64,000 nucleotides of DNA, from assembly GCA_002030015.1 (NCBI GenBank), contig LQBH01000013.1, positions 62,001 to 126,000 on the forward strand, written 5' to 3'. Shown here piece by piece: positions 27,639 to 36,283 of the stretch (positions within the stretch are counted from its first letter, which is position 1; each line of letters starts with the position of its first letter). Position numbers and translations under genes: made by a program. The DNA is from a delta proteobacterium MLS_D. GTDB lineage: Bacteria > Desulfobacterota > Syntrophia > Syntrophales > UBA2210. A model generated the notes under the pieces. It worked only from the letters and a program-made list of their open reading frames with translations. It was not told the DNA's origin and made no database searches.

Positions 27639-28391
27639 GTGAAGTTCAGACTCGACGGAAAAAAGGCGTTAGTGACCGGTGGCAGTCGTGGCATCGGACG
27701 TTCCATCGCAATCGCGCTGGCCGAAGCCGGCGCCGATGTTGCCGTTGCAAGCCGAAAACCTGCGGATCTCGAGAAGGTCGCGAAAGAAATCGCGGAGAGA
27801 GATGTAAAAGCTCTTGCCGTTCCGACGCACGCGGGGCGCCTTGACCAGATACAGAGCATGGTGGAAAAAGTGGTGGACGCCTTTGGATCCATAGATATAC
27901 TGGTGAACAATGCGGCCACGAACCCCACCATGGCATCGGCCATCGACGTAGACGAGCGGGCCTGGGACTCGATCATGAATCTCAACCTCAAGGGACTCTT
28001 CTTTGCAAGCCAGGCGGTGGCACGCGTCATGCGGGAACGCGCGGGCGGTTCCATTATCAACGTGGCTTCAATCGCCGGGATTTCTCCCGACGTGCTTCCT
28101 GTTTATTCCATAAGCAAGGCTGCGGTGATTCATGCCACGAAAGTGATGGCCGGGCAGTGGGCGTCCTTCAATATCAGGGCGAACTGCATTGCGCCGGGCC
28201 TGATCAAGACCGATTTCAGCCGGGCGCTCTGGGATAACCCGGAGATCCGCGACGCCGCGCTGAGTATGACTCCCATGGGTCGTGTCGGACTGCCGGATGA
28301 AATGGCCGGCGCCGTTGTATACTTCGCGTCAGATGCAGCCAGCTATGTGACGGGCCAGGTGCTCGCTCTCGATGGAGGCAAGACCATCTGA
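27639..28391 (+). CDS. SDR-family oxidoreductase
   Basis: A 250-residue classical short-chain dehydrogenase/reductase. GTG 27639 has AGGGAG 8 bases ahead; ATGs at 27633 and 27618 are in frame but less well placed. It has the cofactor loop TGGSRGIG, the NNAA motif, serine in INVASIAG and the YSISK catalytic pair, and ends GQVLALDGGKTI. A basic residue follows the second strand (ASRKPAD), which favours NADP(H). The substrate is unknown; resemblance to FabG and to glucose-dehydrogenase-like enzymes is equal. It sits between ispE and tRNA-Gln. Confidence 0.88.
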   Translation: MKFRLDGKKALVTGGSRGIGRSIAIALAEAGADVAVASRKPADLEKVAKEIAERDVKALAVPTHAGRLDQIQSMVEKVVDAFGSIDILVNNAATNPTMASAIDVDERAWDSIMNLNLKGLFFASQAVARVMRERAGGSIINVASIAGISPDVLPVYSISKAAVIHATKVMAGQWASFNIRANCIAPGLIKTDFSRALWDNPEIRDAALSMTPMGRVGLPDEMAGAVVYFASDAASYVTGQVLALDGGKTI

Positions 28392-28440
28392 AGGGGCGAA
28401 GTTTTCCCCGGTGCCGGAAGGCGGAATAAGCGGTCGGCAA

Positions 28441-28515
28441 TGGGGCGTCGTCAAGCGGTAAGACACAGGATTTTGGTTCCTGCATTCGGAGGTTCGAATC
28501 CTCCCGCCCCAGCCA
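28441..28515 (+). tRNA. tRNA-Gln (TTG)
   Basis: Acceptor TGGGGCG pairs with CGCCCCA; D-arm GTCAAGCGGTAAGAC; anticodon stem CAGGA/TCCTG around TTTTGGT (anticodon TTG); T-arm GGAGGTTCGAATCCTCC; encoded CCA at 28513-28515. The start of prs is only 21 bases downstream and no terminator intervenes, so it is processed out of a longer mRNA. The same neighbour, prs, is seen with tRNA-Gln in many Desulfobacterota. Confidence 0.95.
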
Positions 28516-28535
28516 GTATAAAGAGAGATAATACC

Positions 28536-29480
28536 ATGCTTGAACGAATGAGAGTGTTTACGGGAAATTCCAGCAACGTGCTTGCCGGCTTGATCTGTGA
28601 CAACCTCGGCGTTAGTGTCGGTAAGGCGAATGTTTCAACTTTCAGCGATGGTGAAACGCAGGTTGAAATCAATGAAAATGTCCGGGGTATGGATGTCTTT
28701 GTCATTCAATCCACCTGTAATCCCGTCAATTCTTATCTCATGGAACTTCTGGTTATGATCGACGCGCTCAAGCGTGCGTCGGCAGATCGCATTACCGTGG
28801 TCATTCCATATTACGGTTATGCCCGCCAGGACCGGAAAGCCGCCCCGCGGGCGCCCATAACGGCAAAGCTGGTAGCTGACCTCCTCACAACGGCCGGCGC
28901 GAACCGAATTTTGTCGGTCGATCTTCATGCCGGTCAGATCCAGGGATTTTTCAACATTCCTGTGGACAATCTCTACGCGATGAATATTCTTCTGGCATAT
29001 CTTAAGGAAACGTATGCGAACGACAATGTTGTTGTTTCCCCGGACACGGGCGGTGTCGTGCGCGCCAGAGCGCTGGCTCAGCGTTTTGGGGGCGCGACGC
29101 TGGCAATTGTTGACAAGCGACGTGAAAAACCGAATGAGTCGCAGGTCATGAACATTATCGGTGACGTGAAGGGGAAGCGGGCCATCATCGTCGACGACAT
29201 GATCGATACGGCTGGCACCATGGTGCAGGCGGCGGACGCGCTGTTGGAAAACGGCGCTTCGGAAGTCATCGCCTGTTGCACGCATCCTGTTCTCTCGGGA
29301 CCCGCCATTGATCGCATTAAAGCATCACGGATTCACGAGGTAATCGTTACCGACACTATCCCGCTTCATGAAAAGGCGCGGGCCTGCGAACGGATAAAGG
29401 TGCTGACCGTATCGGGGCTTGTCAGTGAAGCAATCAGGCGGATTTACTATAATGAATCCGTCAGCTCTTTATTTGTCTAG
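28536..29480 (+). CDS. prs: Ribose-phosphate pyrophosphokinase (PRPP synthetase)
   Basis: A 314-residue cytosolic enzyme that makes PRPP from ribose-5-phosphate and ATP for nucleotide, histidine and NAD synthesis. ATG 28536 follows a GAGA-rich site and gives the usual short N-terminus. Class-I landmarks are present: FSDGETQVEI, the flexible loop YYGYARQDRK, DLHAGQIQGFF, the SPDTGGVVRA block and the ribose-phosphate loop VDDMIDTAGTM. Length is normal. It forms an operon with tRNA-Gln upstream and rplY-pth downstream. Confidence 0.97.
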   Translation: MLERMRVFTGNSSNVLAGLICDNLGVSVGKANVSTFSDGETQVEINENVRGMDVFVIQSTCNPVNSYLMELLVMIDALKRASADRITVVIPYYGYARQDRKAAPRAPITAKLVADLLTTAGANRILSVDLHAGQIQGFFNIPVDNLYAMNILLAYLKETYANDNVVVSPDTGGVVRARALAQRFGGATLAIVDKRREKPNESQVMNIIGDVKGKRAIIVDDMIDTAGTMVQAADALLENGASEVIACCTHPVLSGPAIDRIKASRIHEVIVTDTIPLHEKARACERIKVLTVSGLVSEAIRRIYYNESVSSLFV

Positions 29481-29494
29481 TCTAGGAGAGAATC

Positions 29495-30166
29495 ATGAAA
29501 ACAATAGAACTACAGGCGAACACACGGCCGCATTCAGGAACCCGGGAGGCGCGAGCACTGCGCGCGCAGGGATATGTGCCGGCCATATTCTACGGTTTCG
29601 GCGTTGACCCGATCTCCCTGTCACTCCGCGAGGAAGATTTCCTGAAAAAGCTTGCCGGGGAACGGGCAGAGGGTACATTCGTGAAGTTATCGGTGCGCGA
29701 CGAGGCCGGAAAGGTATCGGAAAAATTGTCCATCGTCAAGCAGCTGCAGCTTGATACGCTGAAACGTCGTCTCATCCACGCTGATTTCTACGAGATCAAG
29801 ATGGACCGGGAACTGACGGTTGATCTCCAGATCCACTTCACGGGGCATCCCCGTGGCGTCGAAGAGGGCGGCGAAGTGCAGACCCTGAAGCGTGAAGTCA
29901 GGGTATCCGGATTGCCCGGTTTATTGCCCGAGTCGGTCGAACTGGACATCAGCGGGCTCGGAATCGGCGATACCCTGATGGTGGGAGACCTGGTTTTCGA
30001 TGAAGGCATTCGGGTGCTGGACGGCGAAGACGTGGCCCTGATAACAGTGTCAGCCATGAGAGTGACCGCCGAGGAAGAAGAAGTGGCCGAGGAAGAAGTG
30101 GCCGAAGAAGAGGCGGCCGAGAAAGCCGCCGGAGAAGAAGGACAGCAGGAAAAACCGGAGGAATAA
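29495..30166 (+). CDS. rplY: 50S ribosomal protein L25/general stress protein Ctc
   Basis: A 223-residue long-form L25 (TL5/CTC type) that binds 5S rRNA. The N-terminal domain begins with an R-P-H-S-G-T-R-E-A-R-A-L-R block and continues GYVPAIFYG. A C-terminal beta domain (about 95-190) has DFYEIKMDRELTVD and VEEGGEVQTLKREV. The tail is a run of glutamate/valine/alanine repeats. The ATG has GGAGAG ahead. It sits between prs and pth, the standard neighbours. Confidence 0.96.
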   Translation: MKTIELQANTRPHSGTREARALRAQGYVPAIFYGFGVDPISLSLREEDFLKKLAGERAEGTFVKLSVRDEAGKVSEKLSIVKQLQLDTLKRRLIHADFYEIKMDRELTVDLQIHFTGHPRGVEEGGEVQTLKREVRVSGLPGLLPESVELDISGLGIGDTLMVGDLVFDEGIRVLDGEDVALITVSAMRVTAEEEEVAEEEVAEEEAAEKAAGEEGQQEKPEE

Positions 30167-30196
30167 CCCTCGACGGCGGAAAGTTGAGGTGGTTCG

Positions 30197-30787
30197 GTGA
30201 AGCTGGTCGTGGGGCTTGGAAATCCTGGATCCGGCTATGTCCTGACGCGGCACAACCTGGGAGCCCTGATACTGGAAGAGCTGGCTGATGAGGCGTCGGT
30301 GCCCATCGCCAGAAAAGGTAAGGGCGCTCGGTACGGTACGGGAACGATAGGGCAGGAACGAGTCATGTTCGCGAGACCCGAGACGTACATGAATCTGAGC
30401 GGCAGGTCCGTCGGGAATCTTGCCCGGTATTTCGGTATTGCAGTAGCCGACATTATCGTCATTCACGATGACCTCGATCTTCTTTTCGGCGAGGTCAGGA
30501 TCAAGGAAGGCGGCGGTGATGGAGGACACAAGGGGCTCATGTCCATAATCGAACAACTCGGCAGCCCTGATTTTGTAAGGGTCAGAGCGGGAATCGGCAG
30601 GCCGGTTTCGAAAGAAATGGTCGAAGCCTATGTGCTCGGAAGACTGACCGATGCTGAAATGCAGGAACTTCCTCGCATACGGGAACAGGGTTCACGGGCT
30701 GTTCGAGCGGTTATTTCGTCGGGTGCGGAAAAGGCGATGAACGAGTTCAACGCGAAGAGATCAAAAAATTCAGGCAAGGAGGTTTGA
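30197..30787 (+). CDS. pth: Peptidyl-tRNA hydrolase
   Basis: A 196-residue enzyme that cleaves peptidyl-tRNA released by stalled ribosomes. The start is GTG. The active-site pieces are N10 in GLGNPG, the histidine of TRHNLG (about 20) and D96 in VIHDDLDL. FARPETYMNLSG and GGGDGGHKGL are also present. It ends with a basic tail. The position after prs-rplY is conserved in bacteria; ychF, often next, is replaced here by hppA. Confidence 0.97.
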   Translation: MKLVVGLGNPGSGYVLTRHNLGALILEELADEASVPIARKGKGARYGTGTIGQERVMFARPETYMNLSGRSVGNLARYFGIAVADIIVIHDDLDLLFGEVRIKEGGGDGGHKGLMSIIEQLGSPDFVRVRAGIGRPVSKEMVEAYVLGRLTDAEMQELPRIREQGSRAVRAVISSGAEKAMNEFNAKRSKNSGKEV

Positions 30788-30796
30788 GCGAGGGCT

Positions 30797-32845
30797 ATGG
30801 AATTTATTGTGGATTACGCGTGGTTGTGGGGTGCTGTGGGCCTGGTTATGGCTTTCGGCATTTATAGGTACGTCCTTACATTTTCTCCCGGCAACGAAAC
30901 GATGGTGGAAATCATGGAGCGGATCCATGCCGGCGCCATGGTGTTTCTGAAACGGGAATACAAGATTATTTCCATATTTATCGCAGTTGTCTTTGTGATC
31001 CTTGTTTTCGCCCTGGGAATATGGACGGCCGTCGCATTTCTCGTGGGCGCCATAGGATCCCTGACCGCCGGTCTTTTCGGCATGCAGGCGGCGACCCTGT
31101 CCAACGCCCGCACGGCCGAGGCGGCGAGAACGTTTGGCCAGGGGCGCGCCTTGACGGTGGCTTTCTTCGGCGGCTCAGTCATGGGTCTTTCCGTGGCGTC
31201 GCTGGGTCTGGTGGGCCTGGGTATATTTTTCTTCTTTTTCGCTGAAACGGATTACACGGTCATAACGGGGTTCGCCATGGGCGCTTCGTCGATCGCGCTC
31301 TTTGCCCGTGTCGGCGGCGGTATTTTTACGAAAACGGCCGACGTGGGATCAGACCTGGTGGGCAAGGTTGAAGCGGGCATTCCCGAAGACGATCCACGGA
31401 ATCCCGGTGTTACAGCCGACAACGTGGGTGATAACGTGGGCGACATCGCCGGTATGGGGGCTGATCTCTACGAATCCTACTGCGGGTCCGTCATCGCAGC
31501 CATCGCAATAGGCGCGACCATGGGCGCCATGGCGATGCAATGGATGATGCTTCCCATGCTTTTCATTGTGGCAGGCCTCCTGTCGTCGGTGATCGGTATC
31601 GCCATGTTTAATTTTCTCAAGAACATGAAGCCCCAGTCGGCGCTCAGTAATTCACTGTACATCGCCGGCGTGCTTTTTATCGTTCTTTCCTTTTTCGTTG
31701 TTCGCATTGTCACGCAGGGTATGGACGCCGAGTACCTCAAGAGCATCGGCATGATAAGCGCCTACGGACCTTTCTATGCTGTACTGCTGGGAATAATCGC
31801 AGGCATGCTCATCGGCGGAGTTACTGAGTATTACACGGCTCGCGGGCCCGTCAGGCGGATCGCGGAAGCATCGCAGACCGGTCCGGCCACAAACATCATC
31901 AGCGGTTTTGCCGTTGGTCTCGAGAGTGTCGCGGCGCCGGTCTTTTTTATTGCCATCGCCATCTGGCTCTCCTACACCATGTCCGGTCTTTACGGCATAG
32001 CCATCGCCGGCGTGGGCATGCTGGGAACAGTGGGCATGACCATGTCCGTTGACAGTTACGGACCCATCGCGGACAATGCGGGCGGTATAGCGGAACAGGC
32101 CCATATGCCTCCGGAAGTACGCGAAATCACGGACGGCCTCGACGCGGTGGGCAACACCACGGCGGCTATCGGAAAGGGTTTCGCCATTGGTTCAGCGGCA
32201 TTGACGGCATTGGCCATGTTTGCTGCCTACACGACAACGGTCAGTACCTTCCCGGGTTTCGAGAACTTCGCTCTTGATCTTACGGAAGCGCACGTTATTA
32301 CCGGCGTGTTCATCGGTGGCCTGATTCCGTGCATAATGGCGTCCATGACCATGAACGCCGTGGGCGACGCAGCATTCGAGATGATCAACGAAATCAGGCG
32401 GCAGTTCCGTGATATTCCGGGCATTATGGAAGGAACAACGCCTCCCGACACGAACCGTTGCGTCGATATCGCAACCACGGCGGCGCTGAAGCGGATGATC
32501 GCCCCCGGTGTCGGAGCTGTGCTGGCACCCATTATCGTCGGCGTTCTCATAGGACCCCATGCCCTGGGCGGATTTCTGGCGGGAGCCACCCTGACCGGTG
32601 TTATTCTCGGTCTGCTCATGGCGAATGCCGGCGGTGCCTGGGATAACGCAAAGAAATACATAGAGCAGGGGAATTTCGGCGGCAAGGGTTCCGAGGCTCA
32701 CAAGGCCGGCGTTATCGGCGATACCGTGGGTGATCCCTTTAAGGATACCTCGGGTCCTTCAATGAATATTCTTATCAAGTTGATGTCGGTTGTTTCTCTT
32801 GTCATGGTGCCTGCCATCATGGCGATGTACGAAATGATTCACTGA
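30797..32845 (+). CDS. hppA: Membrane-bound pyrophosphatase (K+-dependent H+/Na+ pump)
   Basis: A 682-residue membrane pump that couples pyrophosphate hydrolysis to export of H+ or Na+. About 16 hydrophobic helices. The catalytic face shows [35 protein letters not shown] and, near the C-terminus, [14 protein letters not shown], the three acidic motifs that bind Mg-PPi. The segment [10 protein letters not shown] has alanine where K+-independent enzymes have lysine, so it should need K+. Whether it exports H+ or Na+ cannot be read safely. It starts 9 bases after pth and is followed by a strong terminator. The pump lets syntrophic anaerobes save energy from PPi made in acyl-CoA activation. Confidence 0.96.
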   Translation: MEFIVDYAWLWGAVGLVMAFGIYRYVLTFSPGNETMVEIMERIHAGAMVFLKREYKIISIFIAVVFVILVFALGIWTAVAFLVGAIGSLTAGLFGMQAATLSNARTAEAARTFGQGRALTVAFFGGSVMGLSVASLGLVGLGIFFFFFAETDYTVITGFAMGASSIALFARVGGGIFTKTADVGSDLVGKVEAGIPEDDPRNPGVTADNVGDNVGDIAGMGADLYESYCGSVIAAIAIGATMGAMAMQWMMLPMLFIVAGLLSSVIGIAMFNFLKNMKPQSALSNSLYIAGVLFIVLSFFVVRIVTQGMDAEYLKSIGMISAYGPFYAVLLGIIAGMLIGGVTEYYTARGPVRRIAEASQTGPATNIISGFAVGLESVAAPVFFIAIAIWLSYTMSGLYGIAIAGVGMLGTVGMTMSVDSYGPIADNAGGIAEQAHMPPEVREITDGLDAVGNTTAAIGKGFAIGSAALTALAMFAAYTTTVSTFPGFENFALDLTEAHVITGVFIGGLIPCIMASMTMNAVGDAAFEMINEIRRQFRDIPGIMEGTTPPDTNRCVDIATTAALKRMIAPGVGAVLAPIIVGVLIGPHALGGFLAGATLTGVILGLLMANAGGAWDNAKKYIEQGNFGGKGSEAHKAGVIGDTVGDPFKDTSGPSMNILIKLMSVVSLVMVPAIMAMYEMIH

Positions 32846-32866
32846 TAACAGCCGCATAAACATAGT

Positions 32867-32899
32867 AAAAGGGGGCGCGGGGTACCGCGCCCCCTTTTT
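32867..32899 (+). terminator. Intrinsic terminator after hppA
   Basis: GGGGGCGCGG (32871-32880) and CCGCGCCCCC (32885-32894) with a GGTA loop, preceded by four A and followed by five T. Confidence 0.92.
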
Positions 32900-32965
32900 G
32901 TTTGCGTATGTCCCGGTGATCTGTATTTCATGCCGTCGAAAACCGGCGTTTATTTTACGGGGGAA

Positions 32966-33010
32966 CCGGCGGGCGGAAAGGAGGGAAGAAAACCGCCCGC
33001 CGGCAGGTGT
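32966..33010 (+). ncRNA. Structured element A (hairpin with purine-rich loop)
   Basis: CCGGCGGGCGG (32966-32976) and CCGCCCGCCGG (32993-33003) form a perfect 11-pair stem around AAAGGAGGGAAGAAAA, followed by CAGGTGT. A second copy is at 33271-33318. In the second copy one C-G pair of the stem is replaced by T-A while the loop stays AAAGGAGGGAA-AAAA, which suggests selection for RNA structure. No Rfam family is recognised by eye. The strand and the limits of any transcript are unknown. Confidence 0.5.
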
Positions 33011-33021
33011 TGCGATTCGTG

Positions 33022-33126
33022 ATGGGATTCCGGAACGTCTCTCCTGAATGTTCCGGGATCGTCAGCAACCTTGGTGAAGCGAAATATACGAAACCTGAAG
33101 AAAACGTGCAATTGGCAAGTTGCTGA
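33022..33126 (+). CDS. Possible 34-codon small ORF after element A
   Basis: ATG 33022 to TGA 33126 would encode a 34-residue peptide (begins MGFRNVSPECSG, ends VQLASC). It has no clear ribosome site at normal spacing; the AAAGGAGG of element A lies about 40 bases ahead, across a stem. Element B is likewise followed by ATTCGT-x-ATG and a 36-codon frame, but the two peptides do not resemble each other. It could be chance. Confidence 0.15.
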   Translation: MGFRNVSPECSGIVSNLGEAKYTKPEENVQLASC

Positions 33127-33176
33127 ATCAGGGAGGGAAAAACCCTTAACGGCACTCAGGATGCGGTCCGAATAAA

Positions 33177-33213
33177 AAAAGATGGTTTCATCGATACGAT
33201 GAAACCATCTTTT
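33177..33213. terminator. Strong bidirectional terminator
   Basis: AAAAGATGGTTTCATCG (33177-33193) and CGATGAAACCATCTTTT (33197-33213), a perfect 17-pair inverted repeat with a 3-base loop, A-run before and T-run after. No gene lies ahead of it on the plus strand except the region of element A, so it probably ends an untranslated RNA; on the minus strand it could serve fusA. Confidence 0.85.
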
Positions 33214-33270
33214 CGTATATACGCTGAAGAGCGATAAGGAAACAGCGCTCGTCAGATTCGAGGGGGGGGT

Positions 33271-33318
33271 GCCGGTGAGCGGAAAGGAGGGAACCGAAAA
33301 CCGCCCACCGGCAGGTGT
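33271..33318 (+). ncRNA. Structured element B (second copy)
   Basis: GCCGGTGAGCGG (33271-33282) pairs with CCGCCCACCGGC (33301-33312), one A-C mismatch, around AAAGGAGGGAACCGAAAA, then AGGTGT. It aligns with element A over about 70 bases, including a downstream ATTCGTsATGG. The region 33319-33526 that follows has a possible 36-codon frame (33336-33446) and otherwise nothing recognised. Confidence 0.5.
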
Positions 33319-33444
33319 AAGCCCTTATATTCGTCATGGTGAAAGGTGCCGCTTATGTTCGAGAACCTGTATCTCTTGTTTCGGGAGTGAAAATACCTGA
33401 ACGGGGGGCGGGAATCAATGGGAGTGTTTCTGATTTGTGGAGGT

Positions 33445-33468
33445 AAAAACTCTTATTACAAATAAGGG
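33445..33468 (-). terminator. Possible fusA terminator
   Basis: On the minus strand CTTATT-TGT-AATAAG (33466-33452), extended by two pairs, is followed by AG and TTTTT. The stem is weak. It lies 60-80 bases after the fusA stop. Confidence 0.4.
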
Positions 33469-33526
33469 AAAGGCTTAGTTCTGCTGGAGGATGTTTGCAG
33501 GTGGGAGCCGGAGGAGAGCCCTTCGC

Positions 33527-35560
33527 CTACTGGTGCCTGTCGTACCGGAGGAACTGCATGGAGAAGGTGGCTCTTCCCTGGGTCAGTGACCGTAAATCGG
33601 TCGTATAGCCGAACAAGTGTCGAAGCGGAACGGTCGAGCGTATTTCGGCGACGGGGATCTTTTGTATTATACTTACAACTTCGCCTCCTCTTGAATTGAT
33701 GCTGCCGATGACCTCGCCCGTGAATTCAGCCGGCGTCAGGATATCGACAGACATGACCGGTTCAAGGAGCACGGGGTGAGCGCCGGCAAGGCCGTTTTGA
33801 AACGCCGTCGAGGCGGCAACCTGGTAGCCAAGTTCCGACGACTCGCCTTCACGGTTGGATCCTCCACGTATCGTTACCTCGAGATCAACAACGGGATACC
33901 CGGAAAGAGGACCGCTCAATCCGGCATCACGGATGCTCTGTTCAATGATTTTATGATATGCCGGTGGTATCACCTCCGGGTCGAGCTCGTTGACGACGGA
34001 GAGACGGCCGCTTCGCGGTGCGGGGGTCAGTTTAAGGATGACATGGCCGAAATGCTTCTTTTCGCCGATTTTTTTGTCGAAGGTTTCTTCCGACTGGAAT
34101 TCATTTTCAATGGTCTCGCGATATACGACGCGGGGTTTGCCAACGTTGACGCCGGTTTTAAATTCCCGCTGCAGGCGGTCGAGAACAACCTCGAGGTGAA
34201 GTTCTCCCATACCGGAAATAACGGTTTGCGCCGTTTCTTCATCATACTTGACCCTGAGGGTCGGGTCCTCGGCGGTTAATTTGTCCAGGGCGAGTGAAAG
34301 ACGGGACTGGTCATCGGGCGTTTTCGCCTCGATGGCCCTGGAAATGACGGGTTCGTAAAAATCCATGGTTTCCAGGAGTATGGGGTGCGATTCATCGCAA
34401 ATCGTGTCTCCCGTGCAGGTCTCTTTGAGGCCGACGGCGACGACTATATCTCCGGCGATTGCCTTGTCGACGCGCTCGCGCTTGTTGGCGTGCATCTTCA
34501 TCAGTCGTGCCGTTCGTTCACGCTTCTGTCGCGTGGCGTTATAAACTTCCTCGCCGGCGGACAGCGTTCCTGAGTACAGGCGCAGGTAGGTTATTCGTCT
34601 TCCCTCGTCGGTCATAACCTTGAAGGCGAAAGCGGTGAGCGGTGCGTTCGCCCGCGTTTTTCTGATTTCTTTTTCGCCTGTCAGGGGATTTATTCCCGAT
34701 ACAGGACGGACTTCCTCCGGTGACGGGAGAAAATCAACGACGGCATCGAGCAGCGTTTGAACGCCTTTGTTGCGAAGGGCGGATCCGCAGAGAACGGGGA
34801 CAATATCCAGTAAAAGAGTCCCCTTTCTCAATGCCTGCAGAATTTCCTCTTCGGGTATTTCCTCGCCTTCAAGATATTTCTCGGCGATGTCATCATCCGA
34901 TTCAGCCAGTTGCTCGATCAGTGCCTCACGGTATTTTTCCGCTTCCACCGATGTTTCGGAAGGAATATCGATAATGTTGTAGGTCGAACCGAGAGATTCT
35001 TCGTCCCAGATCACGCACTTCCGGCGAATGAGATCGACGATACCCCGAAAAGTGCCGTTTTCCATGAGAGGTATCTGAATAGGCACCGGAACGGACGCGA
35101 AACGCCCTTTCATTGTTTTTACAGTACCGAAAAAGTCCGCGCCGGGTCGATCCATTTTGTTGATGAACGCTATTTTCGGAACACCGTACCTGTCAGCCTG
35201 ATGCCATACCGTTTCCGACTGGGGCTCGACGCCACCGACGGCGCAAAAGACAACCACTGCACCATCCAGCACGCGAAGCGACCGTTCAACCTCGATGGTA
35301 AAATCGACGTGCCCCGGTGTATCGATGAGGTGAAGATCAAAATTCTTCCAGGGACATGCCGTGACGGTCGACGTGATGGTTATGCCCCGTTCCTGTTCCT
35401 GGGGCATCCAGTCCATGACCGCTTCGCCGTTATGGACCTCTCCGATTTTGTACGTTTTTCCCGTGTAATACAGGATACGTTCAGTAACCGTCGTTTTCCC
35501 CGCGTCGATATGGGCAACAATGCCGATATTCCTGATTTTTGTTAATTGTGCAGCACTCAC
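33527..35560 (-). CDS. fusA: Translation elongation factor G
   Basis: A 677-residue EF-G that drives ribosome translocation. GTPase motifs: AHIDAGKTT (G1), GITITST (switch I), DTPGH (G3), NKMD (G4) and [11 protein letters not shown] (G5). Domains II-V follow, with [11 protein letters not shown] and the domain IV tip region [10 protein letters not shown]. It is not inside a str operon (no rpsL, rpsG or tuf here) but the last gene of a leftward operon with HD, TPR and GerMN genes, so it may be a second EF-G copy. It is a little shorter than the usual 690-700. Stop TAG; ATG 35560. Confidence 0.93.
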   Translation of the reverse strand: MSAAQLTKIRNIGIVAHIDAGKTTVTERILYYTGKTYKIGEVHNGEAVMDWMPQEQERGITITSTVTACPWKNFDLHLIDTPGHVDFTIEVERSLRVLDGAVVVFCAVGGVEPQSETVWHQADRYGVPKIAFINKMDRPGADFFGTVKTMKGRFASVPVPIQIPLMENGTFRGIVDLIRRKCVIWDEESLGSTYNIIDIPSETSVEAEKYREALIEQLAESDDDIAEKYLEGEEIPEEEILQALRKGTLLLDIVPVLCGSALRNKGVQTLLDAVVDFLPSPEEVRPVSGINPLTGEKEIRKTRANAPLTAFAFKVMTDEGRRITYLRLYSGTLSAGEEVYNATRQKRERTARLMKMHANKRERVDKAIAGDIVVAVGLKETCTGDTICDESHPILLETMDFYEPVISRAIEAKTPDDQSRLSLALDKLTAEDPTLRVKYDEETAQTVISGMGELHLEVVLDRLQREFKTGVNVGKPRVVYRETIENEFQSEETFDKKIGEKKHFGHVILKLTPAPRSGRLSVVNELDPEVIPPAYHKIIEQSIRDAGLSGPLSGYPVVDLEVTIRGGSNREGESSELGYQVAASTAFQNGLAGAHPVLLEPVMSVDILTPAEFTGEVIGSINSRGGEVVSIIQKIPVAEIRSTVPLRHLFGYTTDLRSLTQGRATFSMQFLRYDRHQ

Positions 35561-35607
35561 CTGCCGGTACCTTCCTGTGGCGCGCAGAACAATGGAACCG
35601 CCGCTTT

Positions 35608-36225
35608 TCAGCCGTTTCCCCCGATGATCAATTCTTCATTGAAGACAAAGGGCGATGTCGTGTCGATATGACCTTTGAGCGTCTCCGTGGTCTTTCCTTC
35701 AATCCGAAAGGAGACCTGCTTGAGGGAGGGAATATTCTTTATAATCGTGTTGGCGACGGAATACAGGGTAATCATTTCGCTGGCGCAGCTTCCGGGATGA
35801 AGGTCGATGAGGCTTCTGCCGAAATCGATGACGATGCCGTCTCTCTCCGCCGATATATCGATCAGCTCGCTCTGGGCCGGGATTGTTCTCCCTCCGCCCG
35901 TGTTCGATCCTTCAATCAGCGCCTGTATCAGTTCTCCCGCCTGGTTTTCCATGTTTGAGCGTTTCGGTATATATCGTGTCTCCGGGACGAGAAAACGTTC
36001 ATTCGCGTCGGCGAAATAAAGAATCATCTGTTCTTTTTCCTGTGTTGCGGTGGGACTCGTTCTGTCCCCGATTGGAGGAAACAGGGAATCAAAAAGGGTC
36101 ACAAAGAAAAATATGAGAAATCCCACGCACACGGCGATAATGACACCGAGGATTCCCATCCTTTTCTTCTGCTTAGTTTTCTTTGCCCGCATCTGGCGTG
36201 CTTTTTTTTCTTTTTTTGTCGCCAT
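35608..36225 (-). CDS. GerMN-domain membrane-anchored protein
   Basis: A 205-residue protein. A very basic N-terminus (1-22, lysine/arginine) precedes one hydrophobic helix (about 23-46), which anchors the rest outside the membrane. Residues about 65-200 match the GerMN (sporulation/germination M) domain: [27 protein letters not shown], the TIPA block and [23 protein letters not shown]. The domain occurs in many non-sporulating bacteria, where its role is unknown. It is 47 bases ahead of fusA and 58 bases after the TPR gene, so it belongs to the operon. Confidence 0.82.
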   Translation of the reverse strand: MATKKEKKARQMRAKKTKQKKRMGILGVIIAVCVGFLIFFFVTLFDSLFPPIGDRTSPTATQEKEQMILYFADANERFLVPETRYIPKRSNMENQAGELIQALIEGSNTGGGRTIPAQSELIDISAERDGIVIDFGRSLIDLHPGSCASEMITLYSVANTIIKNIPSLKQVSFRIEGKTTETLKGHIDTTSPFVFNEELIIGGNG

Positions 36226-36283
36226 GGTCCTGACGATTCCCTTCAGTCGTTTTTCCTGTTCGAGCGTCGCAGAGAAGATGTTG

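Noticed and set aside
33271-33318. Cobalamin or other known riboswitch
   Set aside because: The hallmark B12-box and GEMM, fluoride or moco signatures are not present, and no regulated gene starts downstream on that strand.
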